Assembly: GCA_003249015.1 (NCBI GenBank)
Contig: QBLS01000025.1
Coordinates: forward strand, 1-60,764
Origin: Pseudanabaena sp.
GTDB taxonomy: Bacteria; Cyanobacteriota; Cyanobacteriia; Pseudanabaenales; Pseudanabaenaceae
DNA: 60,764 nt
Direction of reading: 5' to 3'
Position 1 is the stretch's first letter; every line of letters starts with the position of its first letter. Shown here piece by piece: positions 26,644-34,949 of the stretch. Under the pieces are notes generated by a model. That model did not search any database. It worked only from the letters and a program-made list of their open reading frames with translations, and had not been told where the DNA came from. The position numbers and the translations under genes were made by a program.

Positions 26644-27683
26644 AGAAACTTAATTAAAGCCTCGGCTTTGTCCCATGCTGCACCACTTTTGAGAATCTCA
26701 GAGGCAAGGCTTACCCCCTCTTTCCAAGTATGCGCCGTGCCGCCGATGCGCAGAGCCAGACCACTGTTAAGAGCCACACAATCACTTTGGGCTTGAGTTC
26801 CCTTACCTTGCAAAACTGCTCGCAAAATTTCGGCATTCTCTGCCACATTACCGCCTCTCAAGCTGGCAATTGGTGCATGGGCTAGTCCTAAATCTTGAGG
26901 AGCGATCGCATCTTCTGTGACTTGACCATTATTTAAGAAGCAGATATCAGTAATGTCTCCCAGTCCAGCTTCGTCCATTCCTTCGCGACTATGTAAGACC
27001 ACAGCTTGCTGGCGATCCATTTGCTGTAAAGATTCCGCAAGAGTGCGAGTTAAACTTTTTTGATAAACACCCAATACTTGCGCCGTTGGTTTGAGGGGAT
27101 TGACAAGGGGACCAATCAAATTGAAGACAGTACGGATACCTAAACTTCTGCGAATAGCCCCCACAGACTTCATGGCAGGATGCCAATTAGGAGCAAATAG
27201 AAAGGTAATCCCCACCGCTGGCAGAGCTTCGTAAATCTTTTGAGTAGATGAAGATAGATTAATTCCAATTGCTTCTAAGACATCGGCTGAACCAGAACGA
27301 CTAGATACCGCCCGATTGCCATGCTTAGCCACAGGAATATTGGCAGCAGCCACCACAAAGGCAACGGAGGTAGAAATATTAAAGGTCGATGCGCCATCGC
27401 CGCCCGTGCCGCAGGTGTCGATCAATGGCTTAGAGCGATCGACTATGTGAGCAAATTCGGCTTCTAGCCTTTGTCCTTCACTTTGAGACTGTAATACATT
27501 TGCCATCGCCGCCAACTCTGAAGCTACGATTCCTTTAAATTGCAAAGCTGTCAAAATTGCCCCTGATAACTCTGGAGCGATCGCACCTTCTAACCATCCC
27601 TGCATCAGTGATGCAGCTTGCTCTGGGGTCAGAGTTTGCCTATCGATAATCTGCTTGAGGAGGTAAGCCCAATTTTGTTCCAT
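26637..27683 (-). CDS. trpD: Anthranilate phosphoribosyltransferase
   Basis: A 348-residue TrpD that transfers phosphoribose to anthranilate in tryptophan synthesis. The PRPP-binding stretch is DTCGTGGDGASTFNIST, with VAKHGNRAVSSRSGSADVLEAIG and FLFAPNWHPAMKSVG following. All catalytic loops are intact. It is a stand-alone gene, as usual in cyanobacteria, where trp genes are scattered. Confidence 0.97.
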   Translation of the reverse strand: MEQNWAYLLKQIIDRQTLTPEQAASLMQGWLEGAIAPELSGAILTALQFKGIVASELAAMANVLQSQSEGQRLEAEFAHIVDRSKPLIDTCGTGGDGASTFNISTSVAFVVAAANIPVAKHGNRAVSSRSGSADVLEAIGINLSSSTQKIYEALPAVGITFLFAPNWHPAMKSVGAIRRSLGIRTVFNLIGPLVNPLKPTAQVLGVYQKSLTRTLAESLQQMDRQQAVVLHSREGMDEAGLGDITDICFLNNGQVTEDAIAPQDLGLAHAPIASLRGGNVAENAEILRAVLQGKGTQAQSDCVALNSGLALRIGGTAHTWKEGVSLASEILKSGAAWDKAEALIKFLS

Positions 27684-27740
27684 GATTTTTGCGAGTAAGA
27701 ATTTTTTAAAAGCATACAGTGATTTGCCCCATTCGCTACT

Positions 27741-27761
27741 GTCGCCCGCTATGCGGGCGAC
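27741..27761. terminator. Short palindrome between trpD and the fusion glycosyltransferase
   Basis: Nine-bp arms GTCGCCCGC and GCGGGCGAC around TAT. It would form a hairpin just after the end of the downstream-reading minus-strand gene at 27768. Confidence 0.75.
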
Positions 27762-27767
27762 AATAAC

Positions 27768-29894
27768 TTAAACAGCTTTATTCCTCTTATCAAATAGAAC
27801 TATAACTGTTTTCACAATTAGTTTTAAATCGTACCAAACACTCCAATTCTTACGATATTCGATATCATAATTCACTACTTCAGCAAAGGTTCTCACATTT
27901 GAGCGTCCATTTACCTGCCATAATCCTGTGATTCCTGGTCTCACATCTAGTCGATTCCATTCCGTATAACGTTCATCATGGTATTCAATCTCTAGCTCGT
28001 AGGAATTAATTTCATTGAAGGTAGGGGGGCGTGTTCCCACTAGGCTCATATCGCCAATTAGCACATTCCAAAATTGAGGGAATTCATCAAGACTGGTCTT
28101 ACGCAGAAATCTGCCTGTCGCTGTTACCCGTGGATCATCGGCATTTTTGAAAAACTTATCATTTGCCTCGATATCGGCATCATCGGATTGAGAACTTGCA
28201 TCAATTTGATTAGTCACTTTTTTCTTAAGTTGTTCCGCATTTTTGACCATAGAACGGAACTTCCAAATCCGAAAAGGTTTGCTCAGTAAACCACAACGAA
28301 TCTGCCCAAATAAAATGCCACCTTCGCTTTCTAAGGTAATTGCGATCGCGATCGGAACAAACAGAATTGCAGTGAAGCTAAGTCCAATTAATGCCCCAAC
28401 AATATCAATTAGCCTCTTAATTGGATTGCGAACAGAAGGATGTACAGGCACGCTCGGATCAACGTCAATCCAAGGAAATATAAATTTTAAAACTGGGTAA
28501 AAAATGCGTAAAACTGGGGTCTGAAGGAGGTGTCGCTGCAATCTAAATAAGAACAGATTAAAGGGGGTAATGTTACTAACCTTTGTCTTTTGAATTGATT
28601 CAGCAAACCGAAAAGTATTACTCTCATGTTCCATGACAAAGAGATTGCTAAGGGAAGAAAGCCCAATTAATTCACGCATAGCCTCACCGACACTCCATAG
28701 GATTAGCTCGGTTTTATTAAGTGTCGAGATTCTCAAACAGTTAGTTAGAACCCCTAGTCCTGCACTATCGATTACAGTGGTGTGACTCATATCGATAATG
28801 ATTTTGGGATAATATTCATCGGGATTGCAAATGGATTGAAAGTCGTTGAAGAACTGCCTTGCCGTAGAGAAATTGAGATTTTCAGGGCAGAAAATAAACG
28901 CGACTTGCTCGAAGGTGACAACTGATGCTTGTTTGTAGTCACGACTATGGCGTAACTGGGAATCTTTATCGCTGACGGGAATGTATACGGCTTTGGGATG
29001 GAGAGCAGCGATCGCTTCACTCCTAACCACAATTAGGTCAAGGAGTTGGGATTTCATCAAAAGCCATGCAGGTAAGCCCACATTTTGAAAGCGAGTCTTG
29101 GACTCGATGTAAACAATTTTGCTGCCACAGAACCATTTCGCTAAGATCAAGTATGGCAAAGAAAAGCCTGAACCAGTGGAAATGACGACATCAGGCTTAT
29201 GCTGGGAGACAACTTTAACCGCAAGGATACAGTTGCGAATAAAATTTATGGGGTTGTCTTTGATAGGCACATATCCCCAATATTTGATGGGATCTTCGAT
29301 GATTTCCTCAGTTATGGGACTGCGGACTGATACCCAGAGGCGATCGCTGCAAGTTTGCCAAAAATCTTTAAGGCTCAGCATGTAGCGAAAGTAGCCACCT
29401 CCTGAGCAGACAAGCATGAGCTTTTGCGGTTGATAGCGCTCCTGTAGATATTCGCACAATTGGGTTTCGTCTACCTTGGGAGAGACTCTTGACGTTTGCT
29501 GCAACTTTATAAACTTGACCAAATCCCCAGGGGAACGGGCGATCGCGATACCTCGCCGCTCAAAGTCATCAGCGACTTCCATTTGGTGATTGTCGATATA
29601 TTCGCGAAACCTCTGTAGTCTGGGAACTAACACATAGGGAGTATCTTTATCTTCTAAAAATTGGGCAATTACCTCATCACAGTGACTGATGATCAGAGTT
29701 GCTCTATCAACAAATTTGAGAAAGTCCGATTCATTGAGCTTACGATAGGCTCTAGCTCCGTCGGGCAAGTAAGTAGAAGCACCGTACTGGACGATGATTT
29801 CTTCATCAATCAATTGATACTTCACCAATAGCTCTATCCAATGCATCAATGCATTAAACTGATACTGCTCTGTACCAACTGTCACTAAAAGCAT
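27768..29894 (-). CDS. Four-module protein: Alg13-like, Alg14-like, STAS, priming sugar transferase
   Basis: A 708-residue fusion. Residues 1-150 resemble Alg13/PssE (LLVTVGTEQ at 2-10), but the usual SHAGxG motif reads ISHCDEVIAQ (69-78). Residues 157-306 resemble Alg14/PssD (LMLVCSGGGY, VVISTGSGFSLP). Residues about 323-435 are a STAS domain, with DMSHTTVIDSAGLG including Ser377 where SpoIIAA-type proteins are phosphorylated. Residues 490-708 are a bacterial sugar transferase: membrane helix 493-520, KFRSMV (545-550), DEFPQFWNVL (603-612), SLVGTRP (617-623) and RPGITGLWQVNGRS (652-665). It probably starts a lipid-linked polysaccharide and adds the second sugar, with STAS as a regulatory switch. 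That role is inferred from domains. Confidence 0.88.
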   Translation of the reverse strand: MLLVTVGTEQYQFNALMHWIELLVKYQLIDEEIIVQYGASTYLPDGARAYRKLNESDFLKFVDRATLIISHCDEVIAQFLEDKDTPYVLVPRLQRFREYIDNHQMEVADDFERRGIAIARSPGDLVKFIKLQQTSRVSPKVDETQLCEYLQERYQPQKLMLVCSGGGYFRYMLSLKDFWQTCSDRLWVSVRSPITEEIIEDPIKYWGYVPIKDNPINFIRNCILAVKVVSQHKPDVVISTGSGFSLPYLILAKWFCGSKIVYIESKTRFQNVGLPAWLLMKSQLLDLIVVRSEAIAALHPKAVYIPVSDKDSQLRHSRDYKQASVVTFEQVAFIFCPENLNFSTARQFFNDFQSICNPDEYYPKIIIDMSHTTVIDSAGLGVLTNCLRISTLNKTELILWSVGEAMRELIGLSSLSNLFVMEHESNTFRFAESIQKTKVSNITPFNLFLFRLQRHLLQTPVLRIFYPVLKFIFPWIDVDPSVPVHPSVRNPIKRLIDIVGALIGLSFTAILFVPIAIAITLESEGGILFGQIRCGLLSKPFRIWKFRSMVKNAEQLKKKVTNQIDASSQSDDADIEANDKFFKNADDPRVTATGRFLRKTSLDEFPQFWNVLIGDMSLVGTRPPTFNEINSYELEIEYHDERYTEWNRLDVRPGITGLWQVNGRSNVRTFAEVVNYDIEYRKNWSVWYDLKLIVKTVIVLFDKRNKAV

Positions 29895-30138
29895 ATCTTG
29901 AGCCTAATTCTACTGAAGTCTAAAGTTCATAATATTTAGAGCCTACACAAAAGCATTTTAAAACCCTTAATTTTGCTAGGGGCAATGCAGGGATTGTCTC
30001 TACTCGCTTTCTGAGTAAGCTCTGATACTAGTGATTGATTACGCTGATAATAGTATCGCTAAAACTACCAGCATGAGACTATCAAACACTACAATAAAAG
30101 TTATAAATGACAGAAATACGCGCAGAATATCTAAATCT

Positions 30139-30423
30139 ATGCCAAAAGCTACTTGGAATGGGGCAACCTTAGCAGAGAGCGATCGCTGCGAGGTTGTCGA
30201 TGGTAATCAGTATTTTCCCCCTGATTCTATAAATATGGAATATTTTAAGCCTAGCAGTACGCATACTACTTGTGGCTGGAAAGGCGTGGCTAGTTACTAC
30301 AGCCTTGAGGTAAATGGCGAAACCAACAAGGATGCGGCTTGGTATTACCCAGAACCAAAGGATGCCGCGAAGAATATTAAAGGCTATATCGCGTTTTGGC
30401 GTGGTGTCAAAGTACAAGCCTAA
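30139..30423 (+). CDS. DUF427 domain protein
   Basis: A protein of about 94 residues from the ATG at 30139 (MPKATWNGATLAESD), which is the standard DUF427 start; an ATG-independent start at 30031 would add 36 poorly conserved residues. Family blocks seen are NQYFPPDSI, STHTTCGWKGVASYYS, AAWYYPEPKDAAKNIKGYIAFW. The function is not established; related proteins occur beside metabolic genes. Its last three codons and stop are part of a 27-bp palindrome. Confidence 0.88.
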   Translation: MPKATWNGATLAESDRCEVVDGNQYFPPDSINMEYFKPSSTHTTCGWKGVASYYSLEVNGETNKDAAWYYPEPKDAAKNIKGYIAFWRGVKVQA

Positions 30424-30467
30424 AGAAAAAGCCCGCCAGAGGCGGGCTTTTTCTTTAGGCTTGTACT
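30411..30467. terminator. Perfect 27-bp palindromic terminator invading the DUF427 3' end
   Basis: Arms 30411-30437 and 30441-30467 are exact complements, loop AGA. The inner stem GCCCGCC/GGCGGGC is followed by a T-rich run. The left arm includes the last coding triplets and TAA of the DUF427 gene. Confidence 0.92.
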
Positions 30468-30479
30468 GAGCGAAGCGAC

Positions 30480-32204
30480 TCAGTGCAGCGCTTCGACTTC
30501 GCTTAGCCATCGATGGCTGAGCGAAGTCGAAGCCCGCGTTGGCGTAACTGGAGAATGGACTCGGTATAGGGCGCTGCGGGGTAAAACTCGCAATACTTCT
30601 TCAGAGGTAGTCGTTCCCGAATTAAGCTTGGCGATCGCAGCTATCCTAAAGGAATTAAATTCAATCTCGTTGAGATAGCGATTCATTTGCGTGATTGTCC
30701 CTTCATAGATGAGTTGCCGAAAAGCATCATCGATATCAATTAATTCGACAACGGCTTCCCGTCCGATATAGCCTGTAAAAAAGCATTTTTCGCAACCTTT
30801 GCCCTTACGCCATTGGCTCGGCTCGATATCTTCAGCGCTGAGTTTGAGACTTTGCAGTTCTAAAAGCGTGGGCAGGTGGGCAACTGCACAGTGAGGACAG
30901 TTTTTGCGGACAAGGCGCTGAGCGACTACACCCAATAGGGCATCACTGATTAGCCCAGGATCTGGCCCCAAATCTTTGAGCCGAGGAATGGCGCTCGCAG
31001 CGTCATTGGTATGCATTGTCGAAAGTACTAAATGCCCCGTGAGGGCGGCTCTTACTACTGTTTCCGCCGTTTCATGATCGCGGACTTCCCCCACCATCAC
31101 AATGTCAGGATCTTGGCGTAAAATAGCCCGTAAACCTGCGGCAAATGTCATTCCTGCTGGCTCACAGACTTGAGTTTGGGTAATATTGGGTAAAATGTAT
31201 TCCACAGGATCTTCGACAGTGATCACATTGACGTGTTCTTGCGCGATCGCTTGCAAACTGGTGTAGAGAGTACTGGTTTTGCCCGATCCTGTGGGTCCTG
31301 TCATGATGATCAGTCCTTGGGGTTGCCGCAGCCAACTGTCGTATATTTTGAGGGCGCGATCGCTAAAGCCAAGTGCTTCTAGGTTATTGGAAAAAGGATT
31401 ATCACGGGGTAGGAGTCGAATTACGGCTTTTTCGCCACAGACGCAGGGTAAGGTACTGACCCGCATATCGAGATTGAGATGTAGGCTGTCATCATTGGTA
31501 TATTCTTTGCCAATGCGTCCATCTTGGGGGCGGCGACTATCGGCAATGTCCATGTCCGACATCACTTTCAGCGCCACGATAATTTTACGGCTGATTTCGA
31601 GGGGAAGGGTTTTGATGTCGCGCAAAATGCCGTCAATACGAAAGCGCACCCGCAAGCCTTTGGGGGTTGGCTCTAGGTGAATGTCACTGGCTCGATGTTG
31701 CAAAGCGATCGAAATGAGGGCATTGATCCGCCGAGTTTGATCGACAGCCTGTGATAGATAGAGGTCAGTAACTTCGCCAATGTCTGATTGCTCAGTTTCC
31801 CCTGTGAGGGGATTGATGGGTTGCGTGGCGTGGATGGCATTGGGACTGGGGATATTTTGGCGGCGAAACCATTTGCGGTAGCTGTCAGTCGTCACCATGA
31901 TTACCCTAACTTCAGTCAAGGTGCGATCGCTAATCAACTTAATTACTTCATGGGTCAGTAGTTGAGGACTACCTATATAAAAACAATTGCGCCACAGTAA
32001 CAGTGGAATCACTGGTGGCAATAAATTACGGTCTTCAAATTCACGAAAAAAGCGCTGGGTCAGTTCTTGGTCGAGGGAACCCAAGCTCACATTCCCCTCT
32101 AGATCAACGAGCAAGTCTATGGCTTCCTTGCAGGAAGCGATCTTGCCGCTAAGTAAGCGTTTCCAAACTGATTCCCCAACTGACTGCCCCAGAAATTGAC
32201 TCAT
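30480..32204 (-). CDS. PilB/GspE-family secretion ATPase (second paralogue)
   Basis: A 574-residue type II/IV-type assembly ATPase, distinct from the pilB at 53.6 kb. After a variable N-terminus (1-150) come ASDIHLEPTPKGLRVRFR (172-189), Walker A GPTGSGKT (303-310), the Asp box TVEDPVEY (329-336), Walker B IVMVGEVRD (368-376), the His box LVLSTMHTNDA (393-403) and a zinc site CPHC/CEKC (436-439, 471-474). It lacks pilB's C-terminal double-Cys tail. The last 18 residues (about 557-574) come from a palindromic repeat that runs into the gene. Its neighbours suggest export or pilus function linked to c-di-GMP. Confidence 0.9.
   Translation of the reverse strand: MSQFLGQSVGESVWKRLLSGKIASCKEAIDLLVDLEGNVSLGSLDQELTQRFFREFEDRNLLPPVIPLLLWRNCFYIGSPQLLTHEVIKLISDRTLTEVRVIMVTTDSYRKWFRRQNIPSPNAIHATQPINPLTGETEQSDIGEVTDLYLSQAVDQTRRINALISIALQHRASDIHLEPTPKGLRVRFRIDGILRDIKTLPLEISRKIIVALKVMSDMDIADSRRPQDGRIGKEYTNDDSLHLNLDMRVSTLPCVCGEKAVIRLLPRDNPFSNNLEALGFSDRALKIYDSWLRQPQGLIIMTGPTGSGKTSTLYTSLQAIAQEHVNVITVEDPVEYILPNITQTQVCEPAGMTFAAGLRAILRQDPDIVMVGEVRDHETAETVVRAALTGHLVLSTMHTNDAASAIPRLKDLGPDPGLISDALLGVVAQRLVRKNCPHCAVAHLPTLLELQSLKLSAEDIEPSQWRKGKGCEKCFFTGYIGREAVVELIDIDDAFRQLIYEGTITQMNRYLNEIEFNSFRIAAIAKLNSGTTTSEEVLRVLPRSALYRVHSPVTPTRASTSLSHRWLSEVEALH
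30490..30533. repeat. Family C palindrome inside the ATPase 3' end
   Basis: 21-bp arms (30490-30510 and 30513-30533) with one wobble pair, containing the core TTCGACTTCGCT. It is the same core as at 3173, 38220 and 60625. Confidence 0.88.
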
Positions 32205-32268
32205 ACTTTTTTAATTTTTTTAGTTACAGCCTGTTATCCCAAATCAAGAAATGGCTAAACCTAGAGAT

Positions 32269-32297
32269 CTGTCCCGCCCGCGCAGCGGGCGGGACAG
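32269..32297. terminator. Palindrome after the FHA-GGDEF-EAL gene
   Basis: 13-bp perfect arms CTGTCCCGCCCGC and complement around GCA (32269-32281, 32285-32297). It lies between the minus-strand gene end and the next start, so it could end the upstream transcript. Confidence 0.85.
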
Positions 32298-32312
32298 CTT
32301 CTGGTTTTAATT

Positions 32313-34454
32313 TTAATTATTGGTAGGCTTGGTGATCCCTTGCGCTCTTAAAAGAGCTTCAACTTCATCGGCGGGCATTGCCTTATAAAAGAAATGTCCC
32401 TGTATGCGATCGCACCCTAATACTCTTAATAGATCAACCTGCTCCTGTGTCTCTGCACCTTCCGCAATTACCGTCAAGTCCAGACTATGGGACAGATTGA
32501 TCAGTGAGCTGACAATCACCCGATCATGTTCATTATGCGTGATGTATTCAATAAACACACGGTCAATTTTGAGTGTGTCAATCGGTAAGTTTTTAAGATA
32601 GCTAAGGGAAGAATATCCTGTTCCAAAATCATCAAGGGACAATTTAATGCCCATATCTCTAAATTGATTTAATAAAATTACCCGTTCTTCGACCTGATTC
32701 ATCATGATGCCTTCGGTGATCTCTAATTCTAGGTACTGGGGATCAAATTGGGTTTCATCTAATATTTGTTTTAAGCAATCAAAGCAATCCCTTTGCTGCA
32801 ATTGTTTAATCGACAAGTTAACACTAATTTGGACTGGCGGTAGTCCGAGTTCTTGCCAAGCGATCGCCTGCAAGCAAGCCCGTCGTAGTACCCAATTGCC
32901 GATCGCAATAATCAATCCCGTTTCTTCAGCGAGGGGGATAAATTTACCAGGGGGAATAGAACCAAGAGCTACATGTTGCCAACGCAATAAAACCTCGACT
33001 CCTACGATTTTTCCTGTTTTCAGCTCAACTTGTGGTTGAAAGTAAAGAGACAGTTCTTTGTTTTCTAAGGCTCTTCGCAAATTATTTTCCATCACCAATC
33101 GCTGGAAACTTTGCTCTTGCATATTGGAAATATAAAACTGAAAACTGTTGCGTCCTTCAGCTTTGGCTCGGTACATTGCCATATCAGCGTTATGAACTAA
33201 AGCTTCAACGTCATTGCCATGATCTGGGTAGACACTTGCGCCCACACTGGTGGTTATATGTAGCTCATGCCCCCCACAGCTAAATGGCAAAGTCAAAGTC
33301 TGAATCATCGACTCAGCGATCTGAGCAACCCTATCATTTGAGTCGATATTTCGCACAATGACTGTAAACTCGTCGCCACCCCAACGCACTAATAAGTCAT
33401 CTGATCGCATCAGCCCCTTCAGCCTTGCGCTAACTGCTTGTAACAACAAATCACCAACATTATGTCCAAGGGATTCATTGATCAATTTAAAGCAATCAAT
33501 ATCTAAAAATAGAACCGCAAACTTTTGTGTTTTTAGCTCAGTTTTGGCAACAATTTTTAGTAAGTACTCATGCAAGTACTTACGATTAGGCAATCCTGTC
33601 AGCGCATCATAGTGAATTTGGTAAGAGATAATGGCTTCAGCTTGCTTTTGCTTAGTGATATCCGAAATATGCATTCGGATTACTTCATTCCAAGGCATGA
33701 AGTGAATTGTTTCTTCAAATACTTTGCCATTGATCGTAACTTCGCGAATGAAGATATTTCTGACAGGGTTAACAAGGGGTACAAGCTGTGCCAGTAACTC
33801 TTGTAGTAATGGATGTTGAACCTGTAGGCTATCTAGATCAGGAAATTGCGATAAAGCTGCAGGATTTAGATAAAGAACTTTTCCCACTAGATTTAATTCG
33901 ATAATTGGCTGGGGGTTAAGCTCAGGGGAGGAAATAAATTGATTGATTGTCTCGCGAATACGGATCGGTATATCCTGCCCTGCGATCGACTGTAAAGGTG
34001 AAAACTGGACAAAATGAAGCTCCCCAGATAACTGACTAGCAACGTTGCTAGCTACTGATTGCGCTTCTCTTGTAGAGTTAGGGAGAGTGCTGACAATCTG
34101 ATAAACCGCCCGAGTATCTTTACTAAAGAGAATTTCATCACCGTGGGAAAGCACATGGGAGAGGCGTTTTTTACCATTGACTAAAATTCCGTTTGTACTT
34201 CTGGTGCCATTGAGATTGCCATCGATAATCCGAAACAGGTACGACTTTTTTTTAGGATCGGCGATCGCGAGTAAGGTGGCATGGTGTCGAGAAACTAGAT
34301 TTGAGCGCAAGACAATTGAACTCTCAAGGCTACGCCCAAGGGAATAGGTCACGTTATGCAAAAGGAAATTACGAAAACCCTTTGGGTCTTCAACCGTAAG
34401 TACGTGATGAAGCTTATCTTTGATAGTAAGAGTCGATAACTCCTCTGATCTCAC
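32313..34454 (-). CDS. FHA-PAS-GGDEF-EAL cyclic-di-GMP enzyme
   Basis: A 713-residue signalling protein. An FHA domain (about 37-120) has GRSLESS, SRHHATLL and STNGILVNG, so it should bind phosphothreonine. A PAS domain (about 180-268) follows. The GGDEF domain (281-440) has RWGGDEFTV (357-365) and an intact I-site RSDD (350-353). The EAL domain (455-705) keeps EVLLR, ITEG, DDFGTGYSS, LKIDR, AEGAE and QGHFF, so both making and breaking c-di-GMP are plausible. Its neighbour is the second PilB-like ATPase on the same strand. An FHA input links it to Ser/Thr kinase signalling. Confidence 0.94.
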   Translation of the reverse strand: MRSEELSTLTIKDKLHHVLTVEDPKGFRNFLLHNVTYSLGRSLESSIVLRSNLVSRHHATLLAIADPKKKSYLFRIIDGNLNGTRSTNGILVNGKKRLSHVLSHGDEILFSKDTRAVYQIVSTLPNSTREAQSVASNVASQLSGELHFVQFSPLQSIAGQDIPIRIRETINQFISSPELNPQPIIELNLVGKVLYLNPAALSQFPDLDSLQVQHPLLQELLAQLVPLVNPVRNIFIREVTINGKVFEETIHFMPWNEVIRMHISDITKQKQAEAIISYQIHYDALTGLPNRKYLHEYLLKIVAKTELKTQKFAVLFLDIDCFKLINESLGHNVGDLLLQAVSARLKGLMRSDDLLVRWGGDEFTVIVRNIDSNDRVAQIAESMIQTLTLPFSCGGHELHITTSVGASVYPDHGNDVEALVHNADMAMYRAKAEGRNSFQFYISNMQEQSFQRLVMENNLRRALENKELSLYFQPQVELKTGKIVGVEVLLRWQHVALGSIPPGKFIPLAEETGLIIAIGNWVLRRACLQAIAWQELGLPPVQISVNLSIKQLQQRDCFDCLKQILDETQFDPQYLELEITEGIMMNQVEERVILLNQFRDMGIKLSLDDFGTGYSSLSYLKNLPIDTLKIDRVFIEYITHNEHDRVIVSSLINLSHSLDLTVIAEGAETQEQVDLLRVLGCDRIQGHFFYKAMPADEVEALLRAQGITKPTNN

Positions 34455-34752
34455 CTGAATAATTTCCCTTAATAACGAGATTTAAGCAATTAGTCTTGAA
34501 TCTGCAGTTTTTTTGATATTTGAAGGTAATCCCATTGAATTTGGCGTATTTAGCCAATATTAAGAAAATTAGTCTACATGATTCCATCTTAGGCTATTCA
34601 AATTTATAAATCTATATGATTAGTTCCCCTCTATCTAAATATGTTTTCTAGATTATGGTAATCCCATACAGTCCATTGAGGATTTAAATACTCCAGAAAA
34701 TCTTTATGGCTGTCGCTAATCTTATATAGTGCTTTCCAATCAAGCAAGTTAC
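34455..34752. other. Intergenic region upstream of the FHA-GGDEF-EAL gene
   Basis: A/T-rich with no convincing gene. It leads into the palindromes at 34753-34849. It probably carries the promoter of the minus-strand gene. Confidence 0.45.
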
Positions 34753-34793
34753 AAAGGTTTGTTTCCCCGCCTTTGGCGGGGAAACAAACCTTT
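34753..34793. repeat. Perfect 19-bp palindrome, 3-nt loop
   Basis: Arms 34753-34771 and 34775-34793, loop TTT, core CCCCGCC/GGCGGGG. It lies inside a repeat-rich block with TATAGTGC at 34724. Confidence 0.92.
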
Positions 34794-34818
34794 TGCATAA
34801 GATTAGTAATGGTTTTCC

Positions 34819-34849
34819 AATAAAGAAATGGCGTAGCCATTTCTTTATT
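34819..34849. repeat. Perfect 14-bp palindrome, 3-nt loop
   Basis: Arms 34819-34832 and 34836-34849, loop GTA, ending GGC/GCC. It is close to the hairpin at 34753. Confidence 0.9.
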
Positions 34850-34891
34850 TGGCACTACTATAAATAACTAAGCGCAGCTAAATATAAAATC

Positions 34892-34935
34892 CTAAAACCT
34901 TTGTTGCAAGCCAAAGGTTTTAGACCAGCTACTTA
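34892..34935. repeat. Family B element (reverse orientation)
   Basis: 12-bp palindrome (34892-34903 and 34912-34923) followed by CCAGCTACTTA, the reverse complement of the family B end AAGTAGCTGG. It lies directly upstream of recQ. Confidence 0.7.
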
Positions 34936-34949
34936 GTGATGATCTGATA

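Noticed and set aside
34631-34855. 74-codon minus-strand open frame
   Set aside because: Two perfect palindromes make up half of it; no domain and no conserved start region.
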